Of a DNA stretch of 64,000 nt, positions 21,405-32,689 are shown piece by piece (position 1 is the first letter of the stretch; every line of letters starts with the position of its first letter). The notes beneath the pieces are model-generated. The model was not told the origin of the DNA and did no database searches. It saw only the letters and a list, made by a program, of their open reading frames with translations. A program made the position numbers and the translations under genes. The DNA comes from Iris pallida. Taxonomy: Eukaryota; Streptophyta; Magnoliopsida; Asparagales; Iridaceae. Where the stretch lies: positions 3,104,631-3,168,630 of the forward strand of contig JANAVB010033217.1 of assembly GCA_029216955.1 (NCBI GenBank), written 5' to 3'.

Positions 21405-22436
21405 AGTTTAAAAGTCTATATGCCTTACTGTTGGCAGCATAACCTACAAAAGCACTTTTGATTCCACGAGGACCTAATTTGGTCCTTTTAGGATCCATAT
21501 TTTTGTAATAAGCTATGCACCCCCACACTCTAAAATAACTGATATTAGGCTTACGGCCTTTCCATATCTCATATGGTGAAATAGCAGTTTTCTTCAAAGG
21601 AATTCGATTCATTATATGACATGCAGTAAGTAAAGCTTCTCCCCACAAATTAATTGATAATTCAGAATGCATTAGCATTGCATTTATCATTTCTTGATAC
21701 GTTCTATTTTTTCTTTCTGCTAGTCCGTTCTGTTGAGGTGTCCGTGGTGCAGAACATTCATGAATAATACCGTTTTCTTCACAGAAGGTATTAAATTCAA
21801 AAGAAAAATATTCACCACCTCTATCACTTCTAAGTATTTTAATCTTTCTACCAAGTTGATTTTCAACCTCTGATTTTTATATTTTAAAAGCATTAAAGGC
21901 TTCATCTTTATTCTTTAATAAATATACATATGTAAATCTAGAGCAATCATCAATAAAGGTAATAAAGTATTTATTGCCTCCTCGAGATAATGTGCCATTA
22001 AATTCACATAAATCAGAGTGAACTAAATATAGTAGATTGGTATTACGCTTACACTGTGAAAAGGTTTCTTAATCATTTTGGATTTTGCATAAATTTCACA
22101 CTTATCTAAATCTTCAGAATTGCATGAAATTAATCTATATTTAATTAACCTTTTCATAGTGCTAATACCTATATGCGCTAATCTACTATGCCATAAAGTA
22201 GAAGACTCAATCATGTAAGCAGAAGTAGAAACTTTATTGATATTATTTTCAATGATACAAAGCTTTATCATACCCTCATCGGTATACCCCTTTCCAACAA
22301 ACACACCATTACGGGTCAAAATTAATTTGCCCGACTCAAAGACAGATTTTATTCCTGGTTTACCCAACAAGACTCCACTGACGAGGTTCCTACTCATATC
22401 CGGGACGTGAAGCACGTTAGTCAGAGTTACTTTCTC
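21405..22436 (-). pseudogene. copia-1 integrase
   Basis: Starts with the end of the protease region (VLHVPDMSRNLVSG) and the GAG-pre-integrase zinc motif (LWHSRLAHIG...CEIYAKSK). The integrase core then has its three acidic residues in HSDLCEF, LRSDRGGEY and NGLAERKNRT, followed by INLWGEALLTACHIMNRIP and FVGYAANSKAYR. Frameshifts near 22437, 22050 and 21404 and a TAA near 21880 break it. Confidence 0.87.
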
Positions 22437-23512
22437 CCGGAAGTGAATTGGATTTCCACATCACCTGTTCTCACGACCGTTGAATGTCCTTCATTTTCCA
22501 TCTGAACTTCTTGTCCATCATTGACTTCAGAGTAGGTTTTAAAAGCTGCTTTGTCGTATAAAACATGAACGGTAGCACAAGTATCGTACCACCATCCGGG
22601 AGCCTTCCCTTTGACCGTCATGAGTTTGCTCACCGTAGCAATTATGTCATCTGTCTCAGTGAGATTTACCTCGCTGTTTTGGGTCTTTCGAACCCGACAG
22701 TCTCTGGCATAATGTCCTGCTGTGCCACATACAAAACAGTCGGTCTTGGGTCCTTTAGCGGTGCTGGAATTCTTGAACATTTGTTGGTCCTTCTTAGGAC
22801 CGAGAAAGTTCTTCTTTCCTGCAGGTCTCTTGCCTTTCGCGCTCACCGCATTGGCTTTAGAAACTCCGCTGTTCTCGGATTTCTGTCTTTCCTTCGATTC
22901 CTCTTCGATTCAAAGGTGTTTTTGAATCTGTTCTAGTGAGAAATCCTCAGAGCTGTGAAGTAGTTTCTTCCGATAACTATTCCAAGATGCTGGTAATTTA
23001 GTAATTATAGTACCAACTTGGAATGGTTCCGGAAGTTCTATCTTCACTGCCCTGAGTTTGTTGACTAGAATTTGTAGTTCATGTACTTGGGCCAGTATAG
23101 GCTTTGTATCAACCATTTTATAATCAAAATACTTTGATATAAGAAATTTCTTTGTACCTTCTTCTTCTGCTCTAAATTTGAATTCCAGAGCCTTCCAGAT
23201 GTCAATTGCCGAAGGATTTTCTGTGTAGAGGTCGTACACTCTGTCCGACAGGGTGTTCAGAATCTGACCACGGCACAACAGTTCGTCCTCTTTACGCTTT
23301 TTGCGTTCTGCCTTGACCGCATCAGAGTCTGCTGCAGTTGGTTCTGGAATGGGTGGCAGATCTGGATCGAGGACGTAGTAGATCTTCAGTTCTGTCAGGA
23401 GGAAGATTATCTTGTCCTGCCAGCGTGTGAAGTTTGTCCCGTCGAAGCGATCTAGTTTCACTAGATCCTGATTCATGACCTTGATGCTCGAAATCGCAGC
23501 CTCGGACGCCAT
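22437..23512 (-). pseudogene. copia-1 gag and protease region
   Basis: Gag (UBN2 type) begins MASEAAISS and shows FDGTNFTRWQDKI, IWKALEFKF and LPASWNSYRKKLL. An in-frame TGA lies at 22910. A CCHC zinc knuckle follows (CFVCGTAGHYARDC), then the protease site as WYDTCATVHV. The usual aspartic protease triad is D-S/T-G, so the DTC here is a defect. I chose the second Met (23512) because gag homology starts there; a Met 12 bases upstream is possible. Confidence 0.87.
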
Positions 23513-23529
23513 TATTTGCAACACTTTAA

Positions 23530-24334
23530 GATTGTTAGAAATCGATTAAACTTCACTGACCAATTCTGAGAAGTAGAATGTGTCGTCGAGGCTTGAATCG
23601 TGCATTTATTAGCACTTTCCTTAAAGTGTTTCGGGCACTCCGGTAACGTCTTGGAGTCAGCACGCCAGAACATCCAGGATAAGACAACCTTTCTGCCAGA
23701 GGTTCACTAGACGCTGTGAGACACCGGCGTAGGGAAGAACACCTTTCTGGAAACTTTGGAAGAGAAAAGAAAGAGGAATAAATGCTCAAATTCTTTGTTT
23801 TTGACTCAAAAGTCTGTAGTATTTATAGATGAATTAGTGTTGTTTCATGAATTCGCGACCCTTCCGAAACAACATTCATTCACCCGTTCACAGATTCATT
23901 CACCCTTTCGTTTATGTGGGCTGCTGCAAAAATAGGAATTCTCGGGGCGAGAATCGCCGCGAGGAGCCCGAGGCCCGAGGGCCGAGCCTACGCCGCTCGC
24001 CCGATGCCACGTTGCTTAAGTGCACAAGTGCGTCTATAATGCGCCACTATCGCCTCTACGCCCGAGCCCGTGCCGATCCCGATCCTGATCCCGATCCCGA
24101 GCCCGAGCCCGAGCCCGAGCCGGTGTTGCCGGTGGCAACACCGGCTACATTTTCATGAAGAGGTTAAAACAACAATTGTCACCCACTAACAACCCTTTGG
24201 TTGTTTCAAACTCCTCATAAGTGCACATTCCTATTTAAACACTCTCAAAGCCTTTCTCTTTTTCCGATGTGGGACTAAAGTCCCTTTTCTTCCTTTTCAT
24301 CTTTTAGGAACAACTAAAGGAATTAATTAATTCC

Positions 24335-24338
<4 letters not shown>
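23530..24338 (-). repeat. 5' LTR of copia-1
   Basis: On the minus strand it starts TGTTGGAATT at 24338. A TTTAAATAG TATA-like box lies near 24235, and GC-rich repeats (CCCGAG units) lie at 24075-24120. The inner border is not certain: I do not see the standard TGGTATCAGAGC primer site, so the end at about 23530 is approximate. The outer 227 bp match 1-227. Confidence 0.75.

Positions 24339-24419
<81 letters not shown>
24337..24419. repeat. (CA)n then (TA)n microsatellite
   Basis: (CA)n runs from the LTR edge to about 24378 and (TA)n to 24419. The left end of the giant TIR element follows directly. A second (TA)n sits at its right end. Confidence 0.95.
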
Positions 24420-24421
<2 letters not shown>

Positions 24422-25180
24422 GTCGTTCTACAATACATCCGCTGGAAATGGATGTATCGATACATCCGAAATTTGGACCGTTGGATGTTGATCCAATGGT
24501 TCGGATTGAATAATAGTGTAGAAACATCATTTAATGCTGATTTAGACTTTTGACCTGTTGGTAACTTGCTTTAGCAGGTCATTCTTCACTTTAATTTTTT
24601 CAAAGAACACCCAAAATTAACTCATATTTACTCTCTCTTTCGTCCATCCAATTTAATATTTCGTAATTTTTTTTGTTACAGGCCGTCGTGGTCGTGGTGT
24701 TGGTGGTTGTGGTGGAAAGAGAAACGGAGATGAAGAAGGAAATAAGAATCGGTCCGGATCGTGTCGATCGTCGTCGAGTCCTCCTAGAACAATGAGGAGT
24801 ACCAGCTGCGCCGAGAAGAATCGGTCCGCTTCGCGTTGGACGTCGTCGAGACCTCCTCGAACAAGAAGAAGTACCAGCGGCGCCGCTCTAATTTTACTGC
24901 CCATGCCATTGTCAGAAATTTTAATTTTCATTTAACAATTTAATATTTTGTTAATAAAGCTATATGTCATGGTGGTGGTGGTGAACTAAGGAAACCTGCT
25001 TCTGAGGTCGGGCGGATTATTTTTTAACTTTTCTAAAGATAATATTTTCGATGAGAATATTTTTTTGGACGGAAAATGGCCATTCTCTTTGCTTTTAACA
25101 CGGAGAATGGCCATTCTCTTTGCTTTTAATATGGCGAATGGACGGAGAATGGCCATTCTCTTTGCTTTTAACGCGGCGAA
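24420..25180 (+). repeat. Left terminal inverted repeat of the giant element
   Basis: Begins GGGTCGTTCTACAATACATCC, contains GATGTATCGATACATC and GGACCGTTGGATG, and runs through a splice-acceptor-like TTACAG and an ORF to the CGGAGAATGG repeats. It aligns with the reverse complement of about 50300-51043. Confidence 0.85.
24682..24935 (+). CDS. Inward-facing ORF in the left TIR (hypothetical)
   Basis: Open from the TTACAG acceptor-like site to TAA. The product is Gly/Arg-rich, then Ser/Arg/Pro-rich (GDEEGNKN; SSSPPR; RPPRTRRSTSGAALILLPMP). The same frame is open in the other TIR at 50766-50513, with many synonymous or conservative differences. Function is unknown. It could be a first coding exon spliced to genes inside the element. 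Confidence 0.4.
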
Positions 25181-25330
25181 TGGACGGGGAATGGTCGTTC
25201 TCTTTGCTTTTAACACGGAGAATGGCCATTCTCAAGGAGAATGGCCATTCTCCGTTCCTTTAACATGGAGAATGGCCATTCTCCGTTCTTTGAAAACGGA
25301 GAACAGACACTCTCTGTTCTTTTAACAAAG
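25065..25330. repeat. Array of CGGAGAATGGCCATTCTCCG-type palindromes (left)
   Basis: Repeats of ACGGAGAATGGCCATTCTC joined by TTTGCTTTTAACA spacers. It is the inward continuation of the TIR and matches the array at 49755-50400. Confidence 0.85.
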
Positions 25331-26272
25331 TATGGTATATTTAGGACTGGAAATGTTCAAGTATCTCATTTTTTTCACCAAATATTTACAGTATTTTTAA
25401 TATCATTTACCATAGTACATTCATTTAATATTAAATCATTTTCAAGAAAATCCGAATATCATTTTATCAGGCTTCCACTGTATGGCTGAACAAAATTTCT
25501 TGCGAATGTTTGAATATAATTAACCTACTATCAAAGAGAATTTTTCTTACATTATATTATGCATTATACTGGCATCGACTTCATACTGATGGCATTGATG
25601 TACTGATGGCAATAACAAAGGATGAACATGCAGGATTACAATTATGTTTCAGCAATAACAAGTGATGAACAGGCAGGATTACAATTTTGCTTCAACAATA
25701 ACAAAGGATGAACAGGCACTGGCATCGAATTCATACTGATGGCATCGATGTAATAATTTTTTTACAGAAAGCAAAACACATTACAATCAAATAAAGTTTT
25801 AGTGATCCCAGGAATGCATCCATAATGAGGCCACCTGTAAACCCTAGGAATGTACCCAGGACTCATGAAATCTGTGATGGACATCTGCAAATCAAAGGAA
25901 TACACCAAAATATCAATATCATCTATGAAGGCCAACTGCCAACCAAATAAACGCTTCAACCAAAAAATTATAATCAAATTAAGTATACTTCATTCCAAGT
26001 CCAATAAACTGCATAATTCATGTTACAGTAATCTGCCCAATCCACGTTAGTAATTCAACATAGAACCTGCATAATTCACAATACAATAATCCAAATAAAT
26101 ATCAGACCTACTCTAAATTTAAGACCATATTACATTTTCAAAACAAATTACAAGCAAAAAGTTTAGTCTTAAAATATTTCAAACACAAAATTTAGTTTGA
26201 CCGCCATGACCAACAAATATTCAGAACCATATTACAAGTCAAATATTACTTCCAAATTGAAATAAGAGACAT
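25331..26272. other. AT-rich interval with an imperfect tandem repeat
   Basis: No gene is recognised. At 25562-25752 there are about three copies of a unit containing GGCATCGA-TTCATACTGATGG and GATGAACAGGCAGGATTACA. The rest is AT-rich with no clear structure. Confidence 0.5.
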
Positions 26273-27940
26273 TCAAAACTCAAAAGATGAATCTTCATAT
26301 CCATGTCCATCTTCTTCTTCTTGTTTCTTTTTTTTTTCTACTTCTTCTTTCTCAAAATATCCTTCACCTACATCTTGAGGGACGGATTAAGAAAAATTAT
26401 AGTCAGTATGGACTCACTGTACATGTAGAAATGACATCCATAAACATAAATAGAAGTATCAAAGTGATGGCTAGTATTAAAGTGTCAATGTGTACAGTGT
26501 GTATTTTTACATAAGAGTTTGGGCTAGCCCCATTTACCTTCTTCACGAGGGAAGGAAAATCATATTCTTGGTCAGCAAATTCAACCTCTATCTGGTTAAT
26601 CTTATCCAAATCAATTTCTGGTTGTCGGATATAGTCTTCATCTCTTTGAAGACATTCTCAAAGTTTACAGCAACAAAATTGTATAGATCATCAACCTTGT
26701 CCTTAGTGTTTTTGATTCTATAAGTTGATGGTTTTCCAGATGTTGATGGTTTGCTTGTAGCTGCTGCCCTTTTTCAAACATTCGAGTGAAGGTTAGTTTT
26801 CTCATGGGACCTTTGTTATTAATATAAACATCCCCTGCTAAGCTTGGGATAAAATGTTTATTAGCCGTCGAGCATACAAATCCTCTGAAAGGGAGAGCTG
26901 TCCTTGCAGTTGATTTTCCCACGAGATGCATCATTATACTGAACATGTAGGAACCTATATCCATCCTTTTTTTCTTCCCCATATAATAAAGAAATTTTAC
27001 TCTCTCAGGATGGATGGAAAACTCATGTCCAGTAGGGTTGAGTGTTCGAGATACGTAGGCATGCAATAATTTATACAAAGTTTTTAATTGATCTTTGTAT
27101 ACATTTTGAGGGGTCTTGGCACCCATTGAAACACCTGTAATCTCATGAATTGCATCCGTCATGGAAACATTATCAATATCTTTATATCAAACTCAGAAAC
27201 TGGATCAAATCCATAAAATTCGTTGATGACAGCAGCATTTACCCTAATCAGTTTCCCTCTCAGAAACACCAGTGGTTGATCCTCTTCTTTTTCTTTAATT
27301 TCAGCCGGAAGATTTGAGTAAAATTCTCTTACTATTGTTTGGGAGATTTCCTCAAGACAGAATTTGTTCAGTTTCTCCAATTGATAGAATTTCAATATAT
27401 CCAGGAAAGCTTCGTCTTCGACATCATCCATCTTAATTGATCTTTCAGGCATAACAGCCTGTTTCTTAAAATATTTAATGTAAATCTTCTTAGTTTTAGA
27501 GTCTTTAAATTTTTTTACCTCCTCTCCAGCCTGGAACTTATTTGATGATTGCTCTTCCTCTTCATTTTTTCTTCTGATGAGGATTCAAAATGCACAGAGT
27601 ACGCTGATGACTCTATATCCGTTGCCACCTTAGCCATCGCTTGAGTACGCTTTCGATCTTCATAAGTTGAGTCTTCCGACGACTCTGTATCGAAGATAGA
27701 TTTTTCGGTCTTTGTCGAACAGTGAGTGTTTTTAGCCTTTTTTGCACGTGGCTTGGCTGCCGCCTCCGCTTTCATCATCGCTGCCGCCGCCGCTGCTTCC
27801 GGCGCTGCCCTTTCGGCCTCAGTCCTAGCGACCATAATGTTGGTTTTCGCCGCCCTTGCAAGTTCTGCCCTTCGGGCCTGTATCGCATCCCTTTGTGGAT
27901 TCTTCCCCTTCGGCGACGGTCGTTGTTTCTTCGGCGACAT
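26273..27940 (-). pseudogene. 'Putative plant transposon protein' (PF20167-like) pseudogene
   Basis: The ATG at 27940 begins a Lys/Ala-rich basic N-terminus (MSPKKQRPSPKGKN) and an acidic Ser segment. A folded domain follows (FLDILKFYQLEKLNKFC; FLRGKLIRVNAAVINEFYGF; ITGVSMGAKTPQ; LNPTGHEFSIHPERVKFLYYM; ALPFRGFVCST), typical of a plant-transposon-encoded family with conserved [FR]G and INxFYG motifs. A probable last exon ends in acidic EDGHGYEDSSFEF with the stop at 26273. Frameshifts near 27550, 27165 and 26700 break it. Biochemical function of the family is not known to me. Confidence 0.7.
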
Positions 27941-28059
27941 TTTGATTAGAAGAGGGTTTGGGAGAGGGTTTGGGAGAAGGAAGAGGGTTTGAGAGAAGAA
28001 GAGAGAAAATTTGACCGTCTTATGTGACCTTGGGAAGTGGAAAAAATTAGAATAGTTTT

Positions 28060-28280
28060 GAGTCTTAAATTAAATTTATTACTATTATTACTAGTATAAG
28101 ACGGTCGAATTTATTACTATTAAATTTAAAAAACTACTTTCCAAAATTAAATTTATTACTATTATTACTAATATATATCCATGTAAATTACTACATAAAT
28201 CTTTGGGATTTTGACACCCTAATTTTAAAAACTACTTTGCAAAATTAAATTTATTACTATTATTACTAGTATATATCCAC
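28060..28280. repeat. AT-rich direct repeats (AAATTTATTACTATTATTACTA units)
   Basis: Three copies of a roughly 35-bp unit around TTACTATTATTACTAGTATA are spaced through noncoding DNA upstream of the PF20167-like pseudogene. The surrounding 27.95-28.8 kb holds no recognisable gene. Confidence 0.6.
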
Positions 28281-28817
28281 GTGTTCCGTATAAATTATTG
28301 AAAAATTTGGCAGAAAAAATGTGGTGAAAACATGTTTATTTAAAAAAATTTGACAACATATTTAAGAATGTGAAGTTTAATCTCAATATTTCCATTTTTC
28401 GAATATTTGATTAAATTTTTGAAAATAAGAAGACTATGTACTTGAAAAGAGTAAAATTGAAACACTCAAAGTTATCCTCTATTTTACTTTGTAATCATAT
28501 TTAAGATGGATTTGACGATAAGATTGACGCTGACAGCATAATCAATTCTATGACGTAACAAGTCATTGATGGGGATATCGTCGCTGATACATGGATTTGA
28601 CGTAACAAGATTTGTTAATTATAAAGGGCAATGCTATAGTTAGCAAATGGGTATAAGTTGTAAGAAGGTTGTAAAAGTTTGATTGTAGCCGAAAACAAAT
28701 TGAGTTAACAAAATATTATATTTCATTAAATCCCAGCTTCGTCGTCGTAACATTCTCCGGAGAAGTATACAAGAGGAGGAAAAAAAACTGTAAAAAATAA
28801 AAAAAAAGGTCTAGCCC

Positions 28818-29138
28818 TCACTGGCCTCGCGGAGGATCTCCGCAGTCCTGTAGGGTGCGCACACCCGCCCTATGGCACAGGCGGCGAAACGCTTCCCTCT
28901 TCTCCAGAGAATCCCGTTCCTCCGGAGTGATCGACAACAGGTCAAAGTTGGGCGCCGGATGAAGAGGTCGAGCGATGACCTCCAGTGACAACCCGCAGGA
29001 GGTCAGGAAGTCCGCAGCCGCTGCCAGCCAGTCATGGGCCGGAGGCGGCGTAGAGGGTGCTCCATGCGGAGAGGCTCGGCGACGACTGGAAGAAGACTCT
29101 GGCAATGGTTTCTAACAAGATGATCTTTTTGGAGCCAT
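28818..29138 (-). pseudogene. Small GC-rich hypothetical pseudogene
   Basis: From an ATG at 29138 (MAPKRSSC) the frame meets a TAG after eight codons, then is open for about 97 codons to 28818. The product is Ser/Pro/Arg-rich at first, then has a compact segment (WLAAAADFLTSCGLSLEVIARPLHP; ITPEERDSLEKREAFRRLCHRAG) that looks like a real helical domain. Its GC content is clearly above the AT-rich surroundings. A palindromic TATA-like box (GTGTATATATATACAC) lies 40-55 bp upstream. I do not recognise the family. Confidence 0.45.
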
Positions 29139-29236
29139 ATTAAATGTACAACCTACTCAGATGAATGGGGACCCCTGTGTATATATATACACGTTCCTAA
29201 CCGACTCTTCCTATTCCTTATTGGAAGTTGGGAATA

Positions 29237-29375
29237 TAATGCTACAGTTACAACCAAATGCTTACAACACTCTTACAACCTTCACCCATTGCTGACATGT
29301 GGGCCATGGCCTACATGTCAGCAATGGGTGAAGGTTGTAAGAGTGTTGTAAGCATTTGGTAGTAGACTTAGCATT
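29237..29375. repeat. Palindromic MITE-like element, about 139 bp
   Basis: The two halves (TAATGCTAC...GGGCC and GGCC...TAGCATTA) are reverse complements with a centre near 29310 and almost no loop. A related but diverged sequence lies near 28630-28680. It has the structure of a foldback MITE. Confidence 0.75.
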
Positions 29376-29515
29376 ATTGATGTCTTTCCAGGCTTAGTTG
29401 GTTGTGCTGTTTGGCTTTTACATGGAAGGCCTAGGTTCGAGTCAGGTGTTTGGGTTCTGTAGAATTTTTCTATTGTTAACATTTTTTGGGTGCTATTATA
29501 TGCTTTTAACTTAGT

Positions 29516-30602
29516 ATGGAACAATTTTTGGGACTGTTAATGGCCATTCTCCGTTCCTCTAACACGGAGAATGGTACATCTAGGACGGAGAATTGTATAT
29601 TTAGGACGACGAATGGTACATTTAGGACGGAGAATGATAAATGTAGGACGGAGAATGGTACATATAGGACGGAGAATGGTCCATATAGGACGGAGAATGG
29701 TACATTTAGGACGGAGGTAGGACGGAGAATGATACATGTAGGACGGAGAATGGTACATATAAGACGGAGAATGGTACATTTAGGACTGTTCTGTAGGATT
29801 GTGAATTTTAAATAGTTTGGCTATTTAGGTTTGTTTTGAATCTATATAAATTGGTTTTGAAGGCTCGTTAAGATGAATTAGTTTGGCTGTTTGGCTGTTA
29901 ATGGCCATTCTTCGTTCCTCTAACACGAAGAATGGTACATTTTGGACGGAGAATTGTATATTTAGGACGGTGAATGATACATTTAGGACGAAGAATAGTA
30001 AATGTAGGACGGAGAATGATACATGTTGGACAGAGAATGGTCCATATAGGACGGAGAATGGTACATTTAGGACGGAGATAGGACGTAGAATGATACATGT
30101 AGGACGGAGAATGGTACATATAAGACAGAGAATGGTACATTTAGGACTATTCTGTAGGATTGTGAATTTTAAATAGTTTGGCTGTTTAGGTTTGTTTTGA
30201 ATCTATATAAATTGGTTTTGAAGGCTCGTGAAGATAAATTAGTTTGGCTGTTTGGCTGTTAATGGCCATTCTTCGTTCCTCTAACACGGAGAATGATATA
30301 TTTTGGATGGAAAATTATACATTTAGGACGATGAATGGTACATTTAGGACGGAGAATGGTAAATGTAGGACGGAGAATGATACATGTAGGACGGAGAATG
30401 GTCCATATAGGACGGAAAATGGTACATTTAGGACGGAGGTAGGACGGAGAATGATACATATAGGACGGAGAATGGTACATATAAGACGGAGAATGGTACA
30501 TTTAGGACTGTTCTGTAGGGTTGTGAATTTTAAATAGTTTGGCTGTTTAGTTTTGTTTTGAATCTATATAAATTGGTTTTGAAGGCTCGTGAAGATGAAT
30601 TA
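29516..30602. repeat. Three tandem copies of a roughly 361-bp unit built of CGGAGAATGGTACAT minisatellites
   Basis: Copies at about 29516-29880, 29881-30241 and 30242-30602 each contain a run of GGACGGAGAATGGTACAT-like units and a shared tail (TTTTGAATCTATATAAATTGG). The parallel ORFs in each copy are by-products of the repeat. The motif also occurs at 49755-50400 in inverse orientation. Confidence 0.92.
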
Positions 30603-31160
30603 GTTTGGCTGTTTGGCTGTGTAAATAGATTTTAAAGGGTTGTGAAAAAGAAACCAATATTTTCGTATCGATCACCATTAATTATGGTGAATGGCACTGA
30701 TACTACTAATATGAGTAGAATTTGCACTGCCAGAATTCATTTTGAATAAGGTAAAATCTGTGTTGGGAAATGGCAAAATCCCTTGGGTATGATTACACTG
30801 AGATGTTGTTTTAATGGTAAAATCTGTGTTGGGAAATGTCGAAATCTCAGAAGTGAGCCGTCTTAGGCGTCATTATATCACAGTCCATTTTATTTATAAA
30901 AAAATTAATCATGTAAAAAATTAGTATTGACAAAAGTAAAATTTTGTCAAAATGGAGAATCGAACTCATAAAAAATATCTTGTATGTAGACTAGTGAAAA
31001 ATATAAAGAAATGCATGCATGCATGCTAATATTTTTACCATTCACCCTAGGAATGATAGAACATATCTAAATCATTATACATCTCGTATACAGGTTCTCC
31101 TGGTACTGGGATTACATTATCAAATGGTTTTTTAAATGTCTGTATTGAATAACAAATTTT
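30603..31160. other. Interval without recognisable gene
   Basis: AT-rich sequence. A short repeat around GTAAAATCTGTGTTGGGAAATG occurs twice (30750 and 30820). No coding signal is seen. Confidence 0.5.
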
Positions 31161-32001
31161 TCAGAGTTCGTCGTCGAAGATCACGTTGAAGCACCCACGT
31201 ATATCAAGCAGGCGAAGACCCTTGCAGTTGCATATGCTAGATCGCAACGTGTCTCCATTGAACATGCCGAATCCCATATGTAGGTGCTCGAGACGCGGCA
31301 TCGAATCAGCCACGGCATTTTCTTCCGCCTCATTTTTCGTGTCCAGCACGAACATGTTCCTGAACATGAAATCCGGAGGGGGCATGTTCCTACTCAGCTT
31401 GACCAGACGACGGCAATACTTTTCGGCAAAAAATATTCCAGTCGACGTGATATAGAGGCAGTAGCTAATGTCAAGTTCTTCCAGCACAGGGAGAAACTCC
31501 AAGTGTCTCACGAAAGTTTCATCACTCACGTCGCACTTCGGAATGTGCAGCACCCTTAGAAATTTCCCACTGTATTATAAAAATAGGAAAACATCAATAG
31601 AAATTAACAAAAGTATACGTAAAATTTTGTAATAGAAAAAATAAAGTATTAGAATAAGACCAAATAAAATTTTGTACTGGCCTTAAACATGCAAAAGAGA
31701 AGGCTGCTTCTTCGAGCTTGTACGCGGAGAGGGACCCTAGATATCCGTCACTGCGAGCCACGAGCTTCATTACGGTCAAACTAATCTCAGCGATTTGCTG
31801 GGTCCTCCGGCACCACTGTACCAAGTCGACGTTAGACCAATAGTCTAAGGGACCGTTGAGCGCCTTCCACCACGAACGTCAAACTGGGGCCACGTTGCAC
31901 ATTACCTCGTCCGCCGGCATCCCCGACAGTACCAGTATCATCGAGAGAATCTCAGTAGGGATGACGGCCCATCCGCTGCAGTTGATCTTGCTCTTCTCCA
32001 T
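31161..32001 (-). pseudogene. F-box/LRR protein pseudogene (SKIP19-like)
   Basis: Starts MEKSKINCSGWAVIPTEIL with an F-box-like N-terminus (LSGMPADEVMCNVAPV, then RSWWKALNGPLDYW). An in-frame TGA replaces a residue just before RSWW. The first exon continues through RRTQQIAEISLTVMKLVARSDGYLGSLSAYKLEEAAF to a donor near 31677. The second exon, after an acceptor near 31570, carries leucine-rich repeats (LRVLHIPKCDVSDETF; LEELDISYCLYITSTGI; LRLLDIRGCFNVIF). This kind of gene is normally a host SCF ubiquitin-ligase adaptor. Here it is short, has a stop, and lies inside a TIR element with its intron retained, so it is probably captured genomic DNA. Confidence 0.72.
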
Positions 32002-32193
32002 TGCGACTGTTCTTCTTCTTCTTTTCTTTGTTTCTCTCCAGTCGGATGGGTTCTCTTCTTTTGAAAAGGCTATTTAACCCCTCGTTTAGGGGGGTGTAAC
32101 CCGCTCGTGGAGGGGTGTGACCGAACAAGACACGAATCTATTGGGAAATAACGGTAATACCACTGTATTAATATTAGTAATTAGTCGTTTGGA

Positions 32194-32606
32194 CTCCCAA
32201 CATATTTGGGTGATGCCATCTCTCATTATGTGACATCTGACATGGCAGATGACATAACAGCTGACATGGCAGATGACATAACAGCTGACATGGCAAATTT
32301 TAACCCCAAAAATTAATTACCCAAATTTTTTTAATGTTAATATTAATGTCAATATTAATATTAATGTTAATGCTAATGCTAATACTAATATTAATGTTAA
32401 TGTTAATGTTAATGTTAATGTTAATATTAATATTAATATTAATATTAATATTAATTAATGTTAATTTAATATTAAATTATTTATTTACTATTAATGTTAA
32501 TTTTAATATTAATTTTGTTGTTAAATTTTGTCATGTCAGCTGTCATGTTAGCAACCATGTCATATGCCACATCATGGAAGTTGGTATCACCCAAATTTTT
32601 TGGGAG
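32194..32606. mobile_element. MITE-like unit 1 with a central (TTAATR)n array
   Basis: The ends are CTCCCAACATATTTGGGTGAT and, inverted, CTCCCAAAAAATTTGGGTGAT. Inside are CTGACATGGCA direct repeats and a long TTAATG/TTAATA tract (about 32330-32460). It has the same design as the unit at 37415-37820. No clear target duplication is seen. Confidence 0.65.
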
Positions 32607-32689
32607 CAGATAGCATTTTCGTAATATTAGTTTTAATTATATTGTAAATTTTAAATTAACAGAAAAGCCAATATAGATTTAATATTAAT

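Larger units (their letters stand above)
1..24338 (-). mobile_element. Ty1/copia retrotransposon copia-1, split by nested CACTA elements
   Basis: The LTR, gag, protease, integrase, reverse transcriptase and RNase H run on the minus strand from 24338 downward. RNase H stops at 19777 and resumes at 956, on the far side of CACTA-A. A polypurine tract and the start of the 3' LTR follow at 239-1, and the window begins inside that LTR. In the roughly 227 bp where both LTRs can be compared I count about five mismatches, so the copia insertion is not ancient. The coding region has several stops and frameshifts, so this copy is dead. The 5-bp target duplication cannot be checked because the 3' LTR runs off the window and the 5' LTR abuts a (CA)n tract. 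Confidence 0.93.

Noticed and set aside
29537..30537. Six similar 80-99 codon ORFs that might be a small gene family
   Set aside because: They are three copies of a 361-bp tandem repeat read on two strands; the peptides simply repeat the minisatellite (RTENGT, ILRPxC).
32334..32624. ORF with repeated Leu/Ile/Met
   Set aside because: Translation of the TTAATG/TTAATA core of MITE-like unit 1.
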